From Tragulus kanchil (lineage: Eukaryota > Chordata > Mammalia > Artiodactyla > Tragulidae): 64,000 nt of DNA. The position numbers and the translations under genes were made by a program. The notes below the pieces were generated by a model that saw only the letters and a list, made by a program, of their open reading frames with translations, searched no databases and had not been told where the DNA came from. The stretch lies in the NCBI GenBank assembly GCA_022376925.1, contig JAIOJX010000002.1, positions 65,868,001 through 65,932,000 of the forward strand, written 5' to 3'. This document shows positions 1 to 12,073 of this stretch, piece after piece; position 1 is the first letter of the stretch, and every line of letters begins with the position of its first letter.

Positions 1-823
1 ACAATGGCATTCTCTGAACTGAACTCCTGTGTCTAAAAAGTAACTTAAGGATCCAAGTAAATAAAGATAGAGTAGGAACTAAAAAAAATATGTTATGTGT
101 CTAGCACTCTAACAGTTATTAATACCCTATACTTTACTCTAGCAACATCCCTATAAATTATTCTTGGTTGTTGATGGGGAAACTTATACTCAAAAGGGAT
201 TGTGTGACACATTTCCATCTGCAAGCAGGTGTATGGAGCAAAAGAGCTTAGGCTTTGGAATCAAAGGCCTCTAGGTTTCAATTCCATTCTTTCCTCTATC
301 TGCACCATGTTTCTAGGGAGAAGACCTTATCTTAGTTATTATTTCCTCCATTGCATCTTGAAAGGATTTTTGAAAGGTAGTCAACATAGACTATCTATGG
401 TGACATCAAAGAACCTTATGAGCTAACGTATGTAAAAGCACCCAGAATGTGCCTGAAATATAAAAGATGTTTCATTAATATTATAGCATGTAATTTGATA
501 ATTTCCATTACCAACCATCTTCCAAAGAGTAGCAGTGTTTGCACTTTCTGCACAGAGAGAAGCATTATTGTAAGAGAGATCAAAGCAATAAATCCAAAGC
601 GAAAAACATTTTATTTTGTAATCTGAAGTTTTCAAAAGTTTATTTCACTGATTATTTGTGTGTTTAGTGATAACAGGGCTAGAGTCATCATTAAAGATAA
701 CTAAAAAGGATCTGTTGAATAGCACAAAGAATTCGACTCAGTACTCTGTAATGGCCTATATGGGAAACGAATCTAAAAAAAAACCTCAAAAACAGTGAAT
801 ATAGGTATATGTATATCTGATAC

Positions 824-948
824 TAGAGAAGGGAATGGCAATGCATTTCAATATTCTTGGCTGGGGAATCCCATGGACAGAGGGTCCTGGTGGGCTACAG
901 TTCATGGGATCACAAAGAGTCAGACATGACTTAATGACTAACACAACA
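824..948 (+). mobile_element. Bov-tA SINE, 5'-truncated remnant
   Basis: The stretch matches the body of the ruminant Bov-tA SINE from the 'gggaatggca' block through 'cccatggacagag' and 'tgggctacag' to 'aagagtcagacatgac'. The tRNA-like head with the promoter boxes is missing. Several substitutions indicate an old, inactive copy. Bov-tA is specific to ruminants, so this is direct evidence for the host clade. Confidence 0.85.
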
Positions 949-960
949 CCACACAACATA

Positions 961-1031
961 ACTGATAGACTTTGCTGTACACCTGAAACTAACAACATTG
1001 CAATCAATTGTACTCTAATAAAAAATTTTTA
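961..1031 (+). mobile_element. L1 3'-end-like fragment
   Basis: The block 'actttgctgtacacctgaaa' followed by an A/T-rich 'aataaaaaattttt' end resembles a 3' segment common in cetartiodactyl LINE-derived repeats. A similar block occurs at 46146-46205. It directly follows the Bov-tA remnant. The exact family is from memory and not firm. Confidence 0.45.
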
Positions 1032-1482
1032 AAAAATCAATGTCTTAAATATCCCCTCTCTTCATATTTATATCAATTCATCAAGACTGTTCTATACCTC
1101 AAAATAATTACTCAATGACAATTCGGGGAAAAGAGTCCAACAATGGCATTCTCTGAACTGAACTCCTGTGTCTAAAAAGTAACTTAAGGATCCAAGTAAA
1201 TAAAGATAGAGTAGGAACTAAAAAAAATATGTTATGTGTCTAGCACTCTAACAGTTATTAATACCCTATACTTTACTCTAGCAACATCCCTATAAATTAT
1301 TCTTGGTTGTTGATGGGGAAACTTATACTCAAAAGGGATTGTGTGACACATTTCCATCTGCAAGCAGGTGTATGGAGCAAAAGAGCTTAGGCTTTGGAAT
1401 CAAAGGCCTCTAGGTTTCAATTCCATTCTTTCCTCTATCTGCACCATGTTTCTAGGGAGAAGACCTTATCTTAGTTATTATT

Positions 1483-1955
1483 TTACCTCCAGCACCTAAC
1501 GGATCAAATGATTCAAATGAGGTGTTTAATCAATATTGAAGAAAATAAAGATGGGAGAAAATTATATAACATAGCCACTCTGAGCTCATTTTTAGAAAAG
1601 AACTCAGTGCATAATCATTGATGAATTCCACACACAATTAGGAATTCATTCCTACATGTGCCCTGGAGATATTTTTAAGGAAGAACTATTGCTAATTAAC
1701 ATGATGTAGGAAAAGGACGAAGTCAAATCAATAATGGAAATTGATCTATACTTTTCAAATTATCAAAAAATGAAAAGGGAGAAATCCTTATAAATCTTTA
1801 CCAAGATGACACAACAGCAACTGCTAGTTGTTCCTCATTACTTGTTTTCTCATTTTTCTACTATGATAGGACTTTCCATTTTAACTAGCCATATAGCTAT
1901 CTGGAATAGCAAGCACATTTCCCTATTATCCTCTTATCCAAGTAGAGTCACACTA
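1483..1955. other. Unique sequence, no gene seen
   Basis: A/T-rich DNA with no recognisable repeat, RNA gene or long open frame. A short frame at 1806-1988 has no family signature and is treated as chance. Confidence 0.6.
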
Positions 1956-2515
1956 TTAAGTGAATCAAAAATCAGCTTATATCTTTGACTGGGCAAGATG
2001 ACTGTTAGCAATACTCTTAAGTTCACTGAAACATTTCTCTCCAAAAGCTGGAATGTCATTTTAGTCAAATGGCTTGCTTCTCAGTGTGGCTAAAACAAAA
2101 TATGCCAAAATATATATCACATCCAATACTTATTTTGAAGAAAAGAGAGATCAAAAGGCATATTTACATCTGTCTGACTTTCTTTCACTTTGTCTCTTTT
2201 CAATTTCTTTCTTTCTTATTTTAAATCTATAGAAGACTCAGGATTTGTGAACTAATTTAGCCAATGTTAAAAAAAAAAAATAAGTCATTTTTCCAAACCA
2301 CCAGGGCTTAGGTATATCCAGGATCCCAGATCAAGCAGAATTGTCTTCATATATTCTTTTAAACCTACTCTAGCTTTCAGTCTAGGCTCATGTATATTGA
2401 ACATTTTAGTGGAAATAAACTCAGCTGCATGCTAAAATGTCTACTTTTTGAGCATTTTATACTCCCAGTCATATCTCTTTATTACAGTATTGGAGCACTG
2501 CAGTTTATGGATACA

Positions 2516-2690
2516 AGTGATTCACTTAATCCCACTAAAGCTTGGTTTTTTGACCTATGAAGTGAGGATAGTAACTGTACTTGACTCAGGATTGTAACAT
2601 AAAACACTGATCAAGCACCTGGCAGTGTCTGACTCATTAGAGAAGCTAAGCAAACAATCAGCTATTATTTAAGTTACTGCAATTGTTATT
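2516..2690 (+). mobile_element. MIR SINE (first assembly copy)
   Basis: The order 'gtgattcacttaatcccac', 'gacctatgaagtgaggatag', 'gcacctggcagtgtctgac' and 'cagctattattt' follows the MIR core and 3' part in sense orientation. MIR is an ancient tRNA-derived mammalian SINE mobilised by L2. This copy is highly diverged. The same element recurs at 3607-3781 only because it lies in duplication U2. Confidence 0.75.
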
Positions 2691-3606
2691 CTCCATAGAC
2701 ATTTACAGCTTCAATGCTCTAAAAATTTGATCTCCTTGTAGGAAGATGACATTTGTTGCATACCATCTGCTCTAGCTATTTAGTACAAGCAAGTTATGCT
2801 GAACAACCTATATTTTTGCAAAGTGGCTGGACAGAGTCTAGAATTAGCTTATGTCCATAAAATAGAATGAACTAATGGTACAAAGTAAACTTCCCAGCTT
2901 TTTAATTTTAGCTACTCAAAATTCACATGTCTATGTGCGTCTTCTTGTCAAAGAATAATCAAGCCAATACTCACTTAATTCTTATATATTTTTTTCATTA
3001 ACAAAAGACCTATCATTTTTTTTAGTAAAATTCTTCTCAAAAGCCCTTAAGTGAATCAAAAATCAGCTTATATCTTTGACTGGGCAAGATGACTGTTAGC
3101 AATACTCTTAAGTTCACTGAAACATTTCTCTTCAAAAGCTGGAATGTCATTTTAGTCAAATGGCTTGCTTCTCAGTGTGGCTAAAACAAAATATGCCAAA
3201 ATATATATCACATCCAATACTTATTTTGAAGAAAAGAGAGATCAAAAGGCATATTTACATCTGTCTGACTTTCTTTCACTTTGTCTCTTTTCAATTTCTT
3301 TCTTTCTTATTTTAAATCTATAGAAGACTCAGGATTTGTGAACTAATTTAGCCAATGTTAAAAAAAAAAAATAAGTCATTTTTCCAAACCACCAGGGCTT
3401 AGGTATATCCAGGATCCCAGATCAAGCAGAATTGTCTTCATATATTCTTTTAAACCTACTCTAGCTTTCAGTCTAGGCTCATGTATATTGAACATTTTAG
3501 TGGAAATAAACTCAGCTGCATGCTAAAATGTCTACTTTTTGAGCATTTTATACTCCCAGTCATATCTCTTTATTACAGTATTGGAGCACTGCAGTTTATG
3601 GATACA

Positions 3607-3781
3607 AGTGATTCACTTAATCCCACTAAAGCTTGGTTTTTTGACCTATGAAGTGAGGATAGTAACTGTACTTGACTCAGGATTGTAACATAAAACACTG
3701 ATCAAGCACCTGGCAGTGTCTGACTCATTAGAGAAGCTAAGCAAACAATCAGCTATTATTTAAGTTACTGCAATTGTTATT
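3607..3781 (+). mobile_element. MIR SINE (second assembly copy)
   Basis: This is the U2 copy of the MIR at 2516-2690, offset by 1091 bases. The near identity to the first copy, despite the family being over 100 million years old, shows the duplication is very recent or artificial. Confidence 0.75.
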
Positions 3782-4123
3782 CTCCATAGACATTTACAGC
3801 TTCAATGCTCTAAAAATTTGATCTCCTTGTAGGAAGATGACATTTGTTGCATACCATCTGCTCTAGCTATTTAGTACAAGCAAGTTATGCTGAACAACCT
3901 ATATTTTTGCAAAGTGGCTGGACAGAGTCTAGAATTAGCTTATGTCCATAAAATAGAATGAACTAATGGTACAAAGTAAACTTCCCAGCTTTTTAATTTT
4001 AGCTACTCAAAATTCACATGTCTATGTGCGTCTTCTTGTCAAAGAATAATCAAGCCAATACTCACTTAATTCTTATATATTTTTTTCATTAACAAAAGAC
4101 CTATCATTATTAGTAAAATTTGA

Positions 4124-6210
4124 TTACTGTTCTATTTTGTACAATTCTTGAAGACCATTCAAGGGGCCATCTAAATTCCTTGTGGCTCTTCATAATTATG
4201 ATAAGGTAAATAAAATGTCTATATATATATGTATATATATATATATATATCTATGATGTATGACTGTGTGTGTTTCTAGTATATACTATGACTCTGGAGT
4301 AACAATAAGAATATTCATCCTTTGTGATACTGACAACTGCAATCCCAAAATAAAATTTAAAAGTTGCATAATGGTAAAATTTATTGGAACTGCACTTTTT
4401 AAAGGCATGTATCAATTAAGAATGAGAAGGTGGTATAAGCAGAAATATACATTTGTGAAACAGACATTGTCATATAGCACATTTAATAATTGTATAATCT
4501 AGTGTCAAAAAAGATCCCAAGTGTAGTTCAAGGGTTAGAAATTGTTTCCAACTAGATAATAATACTCCCTTCATCTTCATTTTGTGCCTACAGAATTATA
4601 CCATATTTACTCTGCAGGTTAGCCACAGTCATTTAACACTCTACAACTCCCCTTCCCCAACCTTATATTCTCTCCCTGCCAAACCAAGACAAACCACGAA
4701 AAGAATCAGTTCCCTCAGGTGAAAAAAATAAGATAAAATTTAACCTTATATCCTGATTGTTTCTTTAAAAGTGCTGAACTATAGCCATTTTGCTTTTTTT
4801 TTTTTTCAGATCATTTGTATTTGAGTATGGCTAACACATGATACTTACAATATAAAAAGACTTAAAATACCAGATTTTAATAATCCTTAGATGGCTGTAT
4901 GCAGAGCAGATGTTCTGTTATGCTTTCCAGATGCTAGCTGTAAGCACAATTAATTAAAGACAGTACTTACATATCATTTTAGTACATTTCAGTACATAGT
5001 TAAAACTACATTAGAGAAAAGGGAGAATGAACAAAAGCCAGGACTACTTAACTGCAAAGGGAATTGCCAAGAAAGATTAGGTTCACATATGTTTATGCCA
5101 ACAATAGGCAGAACAAAAAAGCAACTGTAACCAAACTTAGAAGATCTTGTTTGGTGCACTGTGACAACACTAAGAATGATACAATACCAACTTTGTTCAC
5201 AGCTTTACACTCTGCATGCTTTTGGTAAGATTTCAACCCAGTTATTAGTTCTTCCAGAAATCTTCAGACAATTGAAAATGCCAGTCTACACTTTTGGAAT
5301 ACAACAACCTGAGAAAACTCAGATTGAGTAGTTTCTATCCTATTTGCTGGGAAGACAGTTTTTACATTTCAAACAATACTACTTGTTTTCTACATTTCTA
5401 TACTCTTTAAATATGCTAATCAGTCTCTTTGAATGAGTACTGCCTTTTCTTCAGTGTGCTCTATAATTTATCTCTAATATTTACTTCAACTCAATGAGCT
5501 CTGGCTGCCCATTACGTATGGGGAGGACAAAGCTAAAGTGGCTTGAGGTACAGGCCTCCATTCAGAGACTGTCCGAGTGTCATCATCAAATTCAGTCTGC
5601 AGCTTACCAAAACCCCTGATTATATGACCTAAGCAAAGTTTACATTGGATCCACTGTACCAAGTTTACCTTAGTTGTCACAATCCCTATTACACTCAGTA
5701 TCCAGTAGCATTTTCTCAAGGCAGAGAACACAAATAGGTTGTTAATGCATAAACACAGAAGACTGCCTTAACTGCCTGACATAGATCAACCAAGTGACAT
5801 AGATGAGTCGGTCATTCATTGTATAGTGCTAGCTCCTTACAAACAAAACTGAGGTAATTAGAAATGGAAAATCAAATATACAAAATGACTCACTAAGCAC
5901 CTTTTCTCTGATTTTCACCCTTGAGTTTTCCTAGGAATATACTGCACTTACTTTCTAAACTGTAATAGAAAGAGACACCCATTCATTTTACTCTAAACAC
6001 AACTTAAAGAGATTTCAATCTCTTTTTCTTCATCAGTTTAAATTGTCTGTCTGTATTAAAATGGATAAAAATTGAGCACAGACCTTAGATTGCCTGATTA
6101 ATGTCAAATTTTATAAAACTGTTAGTATTACTAGTTTTTGTCCTACAAAATGACAGTTTCATATAGTTCAATCTATAATACTCTGCTTTATAACTTGAAT
6201 GTGTTGTGTG
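4124..6210. other. Long unique stretch, no gene seen
   Basis: About 2.1 kb of A/T-rich DNA without a recognisable gene or interspersed repeat, apart from the TA microsatellite at 4220-4252. An 81-codon minus-strand frame at 5486-5731 has no family motif that I can name, and there are no splice-site or poly(A) signs around it. Confidence 0.6.
4220..4252. repeat. (TA)n microsatellite
   Basis: An almost pure TA dinucleotide run interrupted once by a G. It is a likely polymorphic marker and a possible DNA-unwinding tract. No neighbouring promoter is apparent. Confidence 0.9.
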
Positions 6211-6233
6211 ACTCAGAAGTCACACTTCTGAGT
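6211..6233. repeat. Perfect 10-bp inverted repeat, 3-nt loop
   Basis: The arms 'actcagaagt' (6211-6220) and 'acttctgagt' (6224-6233) are exact reverse complements separated by 'cac'. It sits just upstream of an antisense Bov-A fragment. It can fold as a small hairpin. No terminator or RNA function is implied. Confidence 0.7.
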
Positions 6234-6239
6234 GACTAA

Positions 6240-6432
6240 GAAGTCACTCAGTCATGTCCAACTCTTTTTAACTCCATGGACTATAGTCCTTCAGGCTTCT
6301 CTGTCCATGGAATTCTCCAGGCAAGAATACTAGAGTAAGTTGCCATGCCCTTCTCCAGGGGATCTTCCTGACCCAGGGATTGAACCTGGATCTCCTGCAT
6401 TGCAGGGGGACTCTTTACCATCTGAGCCATAC
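6240..6432 (-). mobile_element. Bov-A/Bov-tA-type SINE, antisense
   Basis: Read on the minus strand, this matches the Bov-A family shared with the BovB 3' end. Visible blocks are 'aactccatggactatag', 'ttctccaggcaagaatact', 'ttctccaggggatcttcc' and 'cccagggattgaacctgga'. The last block is the degenerate tRNA B-box side. The element is moderately diverged and has no coding capacity. Confidence 0.88.
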
Positions 6433-7290
6433 CATTTCCTAAAACCAGTAACCTGAAAATTGCTATATTTAGTACAGCAGGATTTGAACATTTATGCAGT
6501 TATTTGATATCTCATTTTAAAAAACAGTAAGAGACAGCAAGACGGAAAATGCATAAAAAGTTAAGGAGGTTATACTTTCCTCTGAAGCGAAGGTAAACAC
6601 ATGTGATGCATTCAAGAAAGCATTCTCTTTCTAAAGTACAAGCCGATACTACTAAAGGTTTGTTTTCTAACAGCTGGCTTTCAGAGGTTTGTTTTTTTGG
6701 TTTTTTTTCCCAGTGCTACACGGATGGCAGGAGAGAATGAAATAAGTGTTATATGCTGAATTGTCATCTCTTAGGAACCAAATTTTAACTAAGACCAAAG
6801 ATTCATCCCATCTTAACTGAATTGCTAATGAAAAATGACTCCGCAGATACACACATGCACACAGTCACTTGAAGTTAGTGACTTCAAGTCACTTCAAGCC
6901 TCAGAGCCACACAGTCACAAAAGTGAATTCCCCTTTTAAGTTCACAAGATGTCATCCTCCCACTGGGTCCTCAAACAGATCTGACTAGCAAGCCCACCTG
7001 GATATACCTGCAATTTGAGAATAAACAGACAAATAGGTGATTCGTCACTCAAAAGAACAATAAAAACTCTGTCCAGAAGAGACAAGGGGGGAAATGAACA
7101 TATTTTTCTGGCAAGACCATAGAGATGTTATTGGTCAGGCTTCCTTAACTGTTTAGATTTCGCTTGGAGGTGCTAGTGACTGTTCACAGGAGAGCACTGC
7201 TCAGTTCAGCACCTTGACCTTTAACAAAAACAAAAGCTAGTCAATCTATAAGTGTGCACACCTGTAAGTGCTTTCCACCTTGTAATGTGC

Positions 7291-7467
7291 GTGTGTGCTA
7301 AGTTACTTCAGCCCTTTCCGACTCTATGCGAACCTATGGACTGTAGCCTGCCAGGTTCCTCTATCCATGGGATCCCTCCTCCAGGGGATCTTCCCGACCC
7401 AGGGATCGAATCTATGTCTCCTGCATTGGCAGATGGATTCTTTACCACCTGAGCTATCAGGAAAGGT
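7291..7467 (-). mobile_element. Bov-A-type SINE, antisense (copy A)
   Basis: The minus-strand match to Bov-A includes 'gaacctatggactgtagcc', 'cctccaggggatcttcccg' and 'acccagggatcgaatct', ending at 'gagctatcagg'. It lies within duplication U3. The family is non-coding, and the short frame through it is incidental. Confidence 0.88.
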
Positions 7468-8364
7468 CTAGTGCTTTGCAAACGTTGATGATCTATGTTG
7501 TATACTCCTAAGATTATAAATAGTTTATAAATAATTTATTGTAGATTTCTACTGCAATACAGTTGATATTTCAGTAGCACGATCAATAGTTTGCAAGTGT
7601 CCTGTTGTCCTTTGGGATTAGCAGAAAGAACCCTGGGATTGGTTTTAATTGCTTGCTAGACCACATCCTTTCAGCTAACCCATTAGCACTCATCACTTTC
7701 AGGCTTTCTCTAGTTCATTTGTTTATTTCACTTGTTTATTGTCTTTCTCCCTCTCTTAAAAGGTAAACTTCATGGTGGCCATGGTCTGCCTCATTCCTTG
7801 CTGGCTCATTATCTCAAGTGGCTAAATAATAGCAGACACTTAGGAGAGAATAAATACTGCTGCATTAACTAGCTAGTGCAAATTACAGTACTGGCACTAG
7901 TAATACTATCTATCCATATGAGTGATTTCTTGTTTATTCATAAGGAAATGGCTACCCACTCCAGTATTCTTGCCTCAGAGCCACACAGTCACAAAAGTGA
8001 ATTCCCCTTTTAAGTTCACAAGATGTCATCCTCCCACTGGGTCCTCAAACAGATCTGACTAGCAAGCCCACCTGGATATACCTGCAATTTGAGAATAAAC
8101 AGACAAATAGGTGATTCGTCACTCAAAAGAACAATAAAAACTCTGTCCAGAAGAGACAAGGGGGGAAATGAACATATTTTTCTGGCAAGACCATAGAGAT
8201 GTTATTGGTCAGGCTTCCTTAACTGTTTAGATTTCGCTTGGAGGTGCTAGTGACTGTTCACAGGAGAGCACTGCTCAGTTCAGCACCTTGACCTTTAACA
8301 AAAACAAAAGCTAGTCAATCTATAAGTGTGCACACCTGTAAGTGCTTTCCACCTTGTAATGTGC

Positions 8365-8541
8365 GTGTGTGCTAAGTTACTTCAGCCCTTTCCGACTCTA
8401 TGCGAACCTATGGACTGTAGCCTGCCAGGTTCCTCTATCCATGGGATCCCTCCTCCAGGGGATCTTCCCGACCCAGGGATCGAATCTATGTCTCCTGCAT
8501 TGGCAGATGGATTCTTTACCACCTGAGCTATCAGGAAAGGT
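8365..8541 (-). mobile_element. Bov-A-type SINE, antisense (copy B)
   Basis: U3 copy of the element at 7291-7467, offset by 1074 bases and apparently identical. Read it as one genomic insertion. Confidence 0.88.
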
Positions 8542-9015
8542 CTAGTGCTTTGCAAACGTTGATGATCTATGTTGTATACTCCTAAGATTATAAATAGTTT
8601 ATAAATAATTTATTGTAGATTTCTACTGCAATACAGTTGATATTTCAGTAGCACGATCAATAGTTTGCAAGTGTCCTGTTGTCCTTTGGGATTAGCAGAA
8701 AGAACCCTGGGATTGGTTTTAATTGCTTGCTAGACCACATCCTTTCAGCTAACCCATTAGCACTCATCACTTTCAGGCTTTCTCTAGTTCATTTGTTTAT
8801 TTCACTTGTTTATTGTCTTTCTCCCTCTCTTAAAAGGTAAACTTCATGGTGGCCATGGTCTGCCTCATTCCTTGCTGGCTCATTATCTCAAGTGGCTAAA
8901 TAATAGCAGACACTTAGGAGAGAATAAATACTGCTGCATTAACTAGCTAGTGCAAATTACAGTACTGGCACTAGTAATACTATCTATCCATATGAGTGAT
9001 TTCTTGTTTATTCAT

Positions 9016-9118
9016 AAGGAAATGGCTACCCACTCCAGTATTCTTGCCTAGAGAATCCCATGGCTCATCCATGGGGTCCCAAAGAGTCGGGCATGACTAA
9101 GTGACTGTCACTTCACTT
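9016..9118 (+). mobile_element. Bov-tA SINE fragment (copy A)
   Basis: Sense Bov-tA body: 'aaatggctacccactccag', 'tattcttgcctagagaatcc', 'aaagagtcgggcatgac'. The tRNA head is absent. The same fragment appears at 10134-10236 because of U4, and its first part appears at 7942-7976 because of U3. Confidence 0.85.
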
Positions 9119-9465
9119 CAATACCATTTCCAAAGATGTTACAAAATTTTCAGACCTTTATCCCAATTTCAAGCTGGCTTTTGAGTAACAAGAAAACATT
9201 TATAAAGCACTTTGAACTGCTGCCATAAAGCATTATATGTAAATAAAAGAGGACCTGTATCTTTGATAGAGTATGCACGTAAAATCTTCCCAGGAATAGA
9301 AGATTTAGCACACTTCATATATATCTATGAAAATGGAAATTAAGAAGAAAAAGATGATGAGTTTTCCATAAAAATTTCCGTGACTTCAAACTTGCTTTTA
9401 CATTCTCTTGACTTATCATAGGTCATGGTGTGGAAGCTACCAATACGTAAGTTAAAATGAACAGC

Positions 9466-9690
9466 TTTGTTAAGATGTATTTCACATACTCTGTAACTCA
9501 CTCATGTAAAGTGTACAATTCAATCATTTTTAATAGAGTCACACTGTTGTGCACCCACCACCACAATCATTTTTAGGATATTTTATCACCCCCGAAACAT
9601 GCATTCCTATTAGCAATTAGTCTCCATTATCCTCCAACTCCCTCAGCCCTAGGCAATGACTAATCTACTTTACATCTCTATGAGAGCTTT
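9466..9690 (-). mobile_element. L1M-type 3'UTR fragment, antisense (copy A)
   Basis: The order 'gtaaagtgtacaattcaatc', 'gtgcacccaccaccacaatc', 'tatcacccccgaaacatg' and 'cctaggcaatgactaatct' follows the 3'UTR of old mammalian L1 subfamilies in antisense orientation. It is strongly diverged with no reading frame. It is repeated at 10584-10808 by U4. Confidence 0.65.
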
Positions 9691-10133
9691 TTAAAGCGAT
9701 TATTTCAGAAGCTAAATCAATGAATAGATTTAAATTCCACAACTAAAGTATATAAGATTTTAATCATTTATTGAATATTCAAAATAAAAGTATAAAAGAT
9801 GTATAAGAAATATGTGTTGTGATAACACAATGTATGTATCATCTTCTGCAGTGCTGAGACTATAAAAGAGAGGAACATGCTGTCTAGTCACAATGACTTT
9901 GAGAAAACAGAGCATGGATAATGAGGGAGCACAGGCGGTACCAGACAAGTAGACTAGGTCATGAATTCTATGGTCATCAGAGAAGGAAGGTGTCTGGTGA
10001 CTGACACAAGGGAAAAATTTACCAGGCAGTATGGCATGGACAGAACTGAGATCAACAAAAAGGGAAAAAAGTGATTACAGTACTGGCACTAGTAATACTA
10101 TCTATCCATATGAGTGATTTCTTGTTTATTCAT

Positions 10134-10236
10134 AAGGAAATGGCTACCCACTCCAGTATTCTTGCCTAGAGAATCCCATGGCTCATCCATGGGGTCCCAA
10201 AGAGTCGGGCATGACTAAGTGACTGTCACTTCACTT
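10134..10236 (+). mobile_element. Bov-tA SINE fragment (copy B)
   Basis: U4 copy of the fragment at 9016-9118. It is one genomic element represented twice. Confidence 0.85.
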
Positions 10237-10583
10237 CAATACCATTTCCAAAGATGTTACAAAATTTTCAGACCTTTATCCCAATTTCAAGCTGGCTTTT
10301 GAGTAACAAGAAAACATTTATAAAGCACTTTGAACTGCTGCCATAAAGCATTATATGTAAATAAAAGAGGACCTGTATCTTTGATAGAGTATGCACGTAA
10401 AATCTTCCCAGGAATAGAAGATTTAGCACACTTCATATATATCTATGAAAATGGAAATTAAGAAGAAAAAGATGATGAGTTTTCCATAAAAATTTCCGTG
10501 ACTTCAAACTTGCTTTTACATTCTCTTGACTTATCATAGGTCATGGTGTGGAAGCTACCAATACGTAAGTTAAAATGAACAGC

Positions 10584-10808
10584 TTTGTTAAGATGTATTT
10601 CACATACTCTGTAACTCACTCATGTAAAGTGTACAATTCAATCATTTTTAATAGAGTCACACTGTTGTGCACCCACCACCACAATCATTTTTAGGATATT
10701 TTATCACCCCCGAAACATGCATTCCTATTAGCAATTAGTCTCCATTATCCTCCAACTCCCTCAGCCCTAGGCAATGACTAATCTACTTTACATCTCTATG
10801 AGAGCTTT
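10584..10808 (-). mobile_element. L1M-type 3'UTR fragment, antisense (copy B)
   Basis: U4 copy of 9466-9690. The two copies are near-identical even though the family is ancient, which supports a recent or artificial duplication. Confidence 0.65.
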
Positions 10809-11802
10809 TTAAAGCGATTATTTCAGAAGCTAAATCAATGAATAGATTTAAATTCCACAACTAAAGTATATAAGATTTTAATCATTTATTGAATATTCAA
10901 AAATAAAAGTATAAAAGATGTATAAGAAATATGTGTTGTGATAACACAATGTATGTATCATCTTCTGCAGTGCTGAGACTATAAAAGAGAGGAACATGCT
11001 GTCTAGTCACAATGACTTTGAGAAAACAGAGCATGGATAATGAGGGAGCACAGGCGAAGTACCAGACAAGTAGACTAGGTCATGAATTCTATGGTCATCA
11101 GAGAAGGAAGGTGTCTGGTGACTGACACAAGGGAAAAATTTACCAGGCAGTATGGCATGGACAGAACTGAGATCAACAAAGAGAAGTGGAACAGGAATTT
11201 TAATTTTCAACTACAGGTAAAGCCTGTGGCTTTCTTTTTAATGCAAAAATTCCAAAAGAAGTCACCCCAAACACACTGAGCTATCGATTGTCGATATATT
11301 TTAATGAGTATTAAATGGATCCATTCTCCATGCATTCCAAGGAATGTATATTTAGAGTAAAAGATAGGTTAGCATCTTGTTTTTTTTTCTTCTCATTATA
11401 ACATATCTAATTTTGCTGCTAGAATCAGGTGGTTATTTTTGAAATCTAGAAAAGTAAATATGGAAAAAACTGCAGATAGAAACAAAAAAGACAGTTCTTA
11501 TATTGCAAAGGAGAGCTGGGTTCTTTAGTGATGGTAATTGTATTAAGATTGTGAGATTTACACTTTTTAAACTTAAGCTTCATGCTAACCTGTCTTCTCT
11601 GCTAGTTCAGAGTCTGCAAGGAGGTCCACTAAACACACTCTCTCTTTCCTGCCAGATTCCGGATCAGCCAAAAAGTAAGGCAGGAAATAAGGTTGATAAA
11701 ATCACAATATGACCTTTATTACTGACAGCTGGATTAAAAAATATAGTATATATGTGCAGGCAGAGATGATACTGAACTCTAGAATTAAAATCCCCCCATG
11801 AG

Positions 11803-12073
11803 GGCTTCCCTGGTGATCCAGTGGGTAAAGAGTCCACCTTTCAGTGCAAGGGGCGCCAGTTCTATCCCTGGCCTGGGAAGATCCCACGTGCCACGGAGCA
11901 GCTGGACTGATGTGACCAATTACGGAGCCAGAGCTCTGAAGCGCATGCGCCCAGAGCCAGTGCTCTGCAATGAGAGAGGCCACTGCAATGGGAGACCCAC
12001 ACAGGCCAAAGAACAAGAATGGATGAAAATAAATAAAGACCAATGAAAGTAGACAAAAATTTCAAAAAAACAA
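11803..12073 (+). mobile_element. CHR-like tRNA-Glu SINE (copy A)
   Basis: The element starts at 'ggcttccctggtgatccag'. The A box is 'tggtgatccagtggg'-like and the B-box region is 'agttctatccctgg', followed by 'gatcccacgtgccacgga' and an A-rich tail with 'ataaataaag'. It is the short form, without the GC-rich 3' block seen at 31584 and 47666. Frames through it on either strand are incidental. Confidence 0.85.

Larger units (their letters stand above)
1..1482. repeat. Tandem duplication U1, period 1139
   Basis: Bases 1-343 recur at 1140-1482. The left copy probably begins before the window, so the seam would be near 344. After 343 the left copy continues with different sequence from the right copy after 1482, as expected at the end of a tandem pair. 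Only the last 343 bases of the left copy are visible. I infer an unmerged assembly overlap, like the other pairs in this window. Confidence 0.85.
1956..4123. repeat. Tandem duplication U2, period 1091
   Basis: Copy A is 1956-3032 and copy B is about 3047-4123. The copies are nearly identical, with small differences such as 'ctccaaaag' versus 'cttcaaaag' near 2041/3130 and an altered T run at the end of copy A. A 14-bp filler at 3033-3046 belongs to neither copy. Content is mostly unique A/T-rich DNA plus one MIR. I infer an assembly seam. Confidence 0.9.
6899..9050. repeat. Tandem duplication U3, period 1074
   Basis: Copy A is 6899-7972 and copy B is 7973-9050, directly adjacent. The junction shares the 3-4 bases 'cct'. 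The pair carries an antisense Bov-A fragment and the start of a Bov-tA. The seam falls inside the Bov-tA block ('agtattcttgcct'), which splits that SINE in copy A. I infer an unmerged overlap rather than a biological duplication. Confidence 0.92.
8956..11180. repeat. Tandem duplication U4, period 1118
   Basis: Copy A is 8956-10059 and copy B is 10074-11180, with a 14-bp filler between them. The first 90 or so bases also belong to the preceding pair U3, so they occur three times (about 7882, 8956, 10074). Indels distinguish the copies, for example 'ggcggtacc' versus 'ggcgaagtacc', near the end of copy A. Contents are a Bov-tA fragment and an L1M 3' segment. Confidence 0.92.

Noticed and set aside
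5486..5731. 81-codon minus-strand frame in unique DNA
   Set aside because: No recognised motif, no conserved context and no splice or poly(A) evidence. The length is compatible with chance in 64 kb.
6899..9050. CRISPR-like or phage-like direct repeats
   Set aside because: Repeat length, host repeats and the lack of short regular spacers rule this out. The genome is mammalian.
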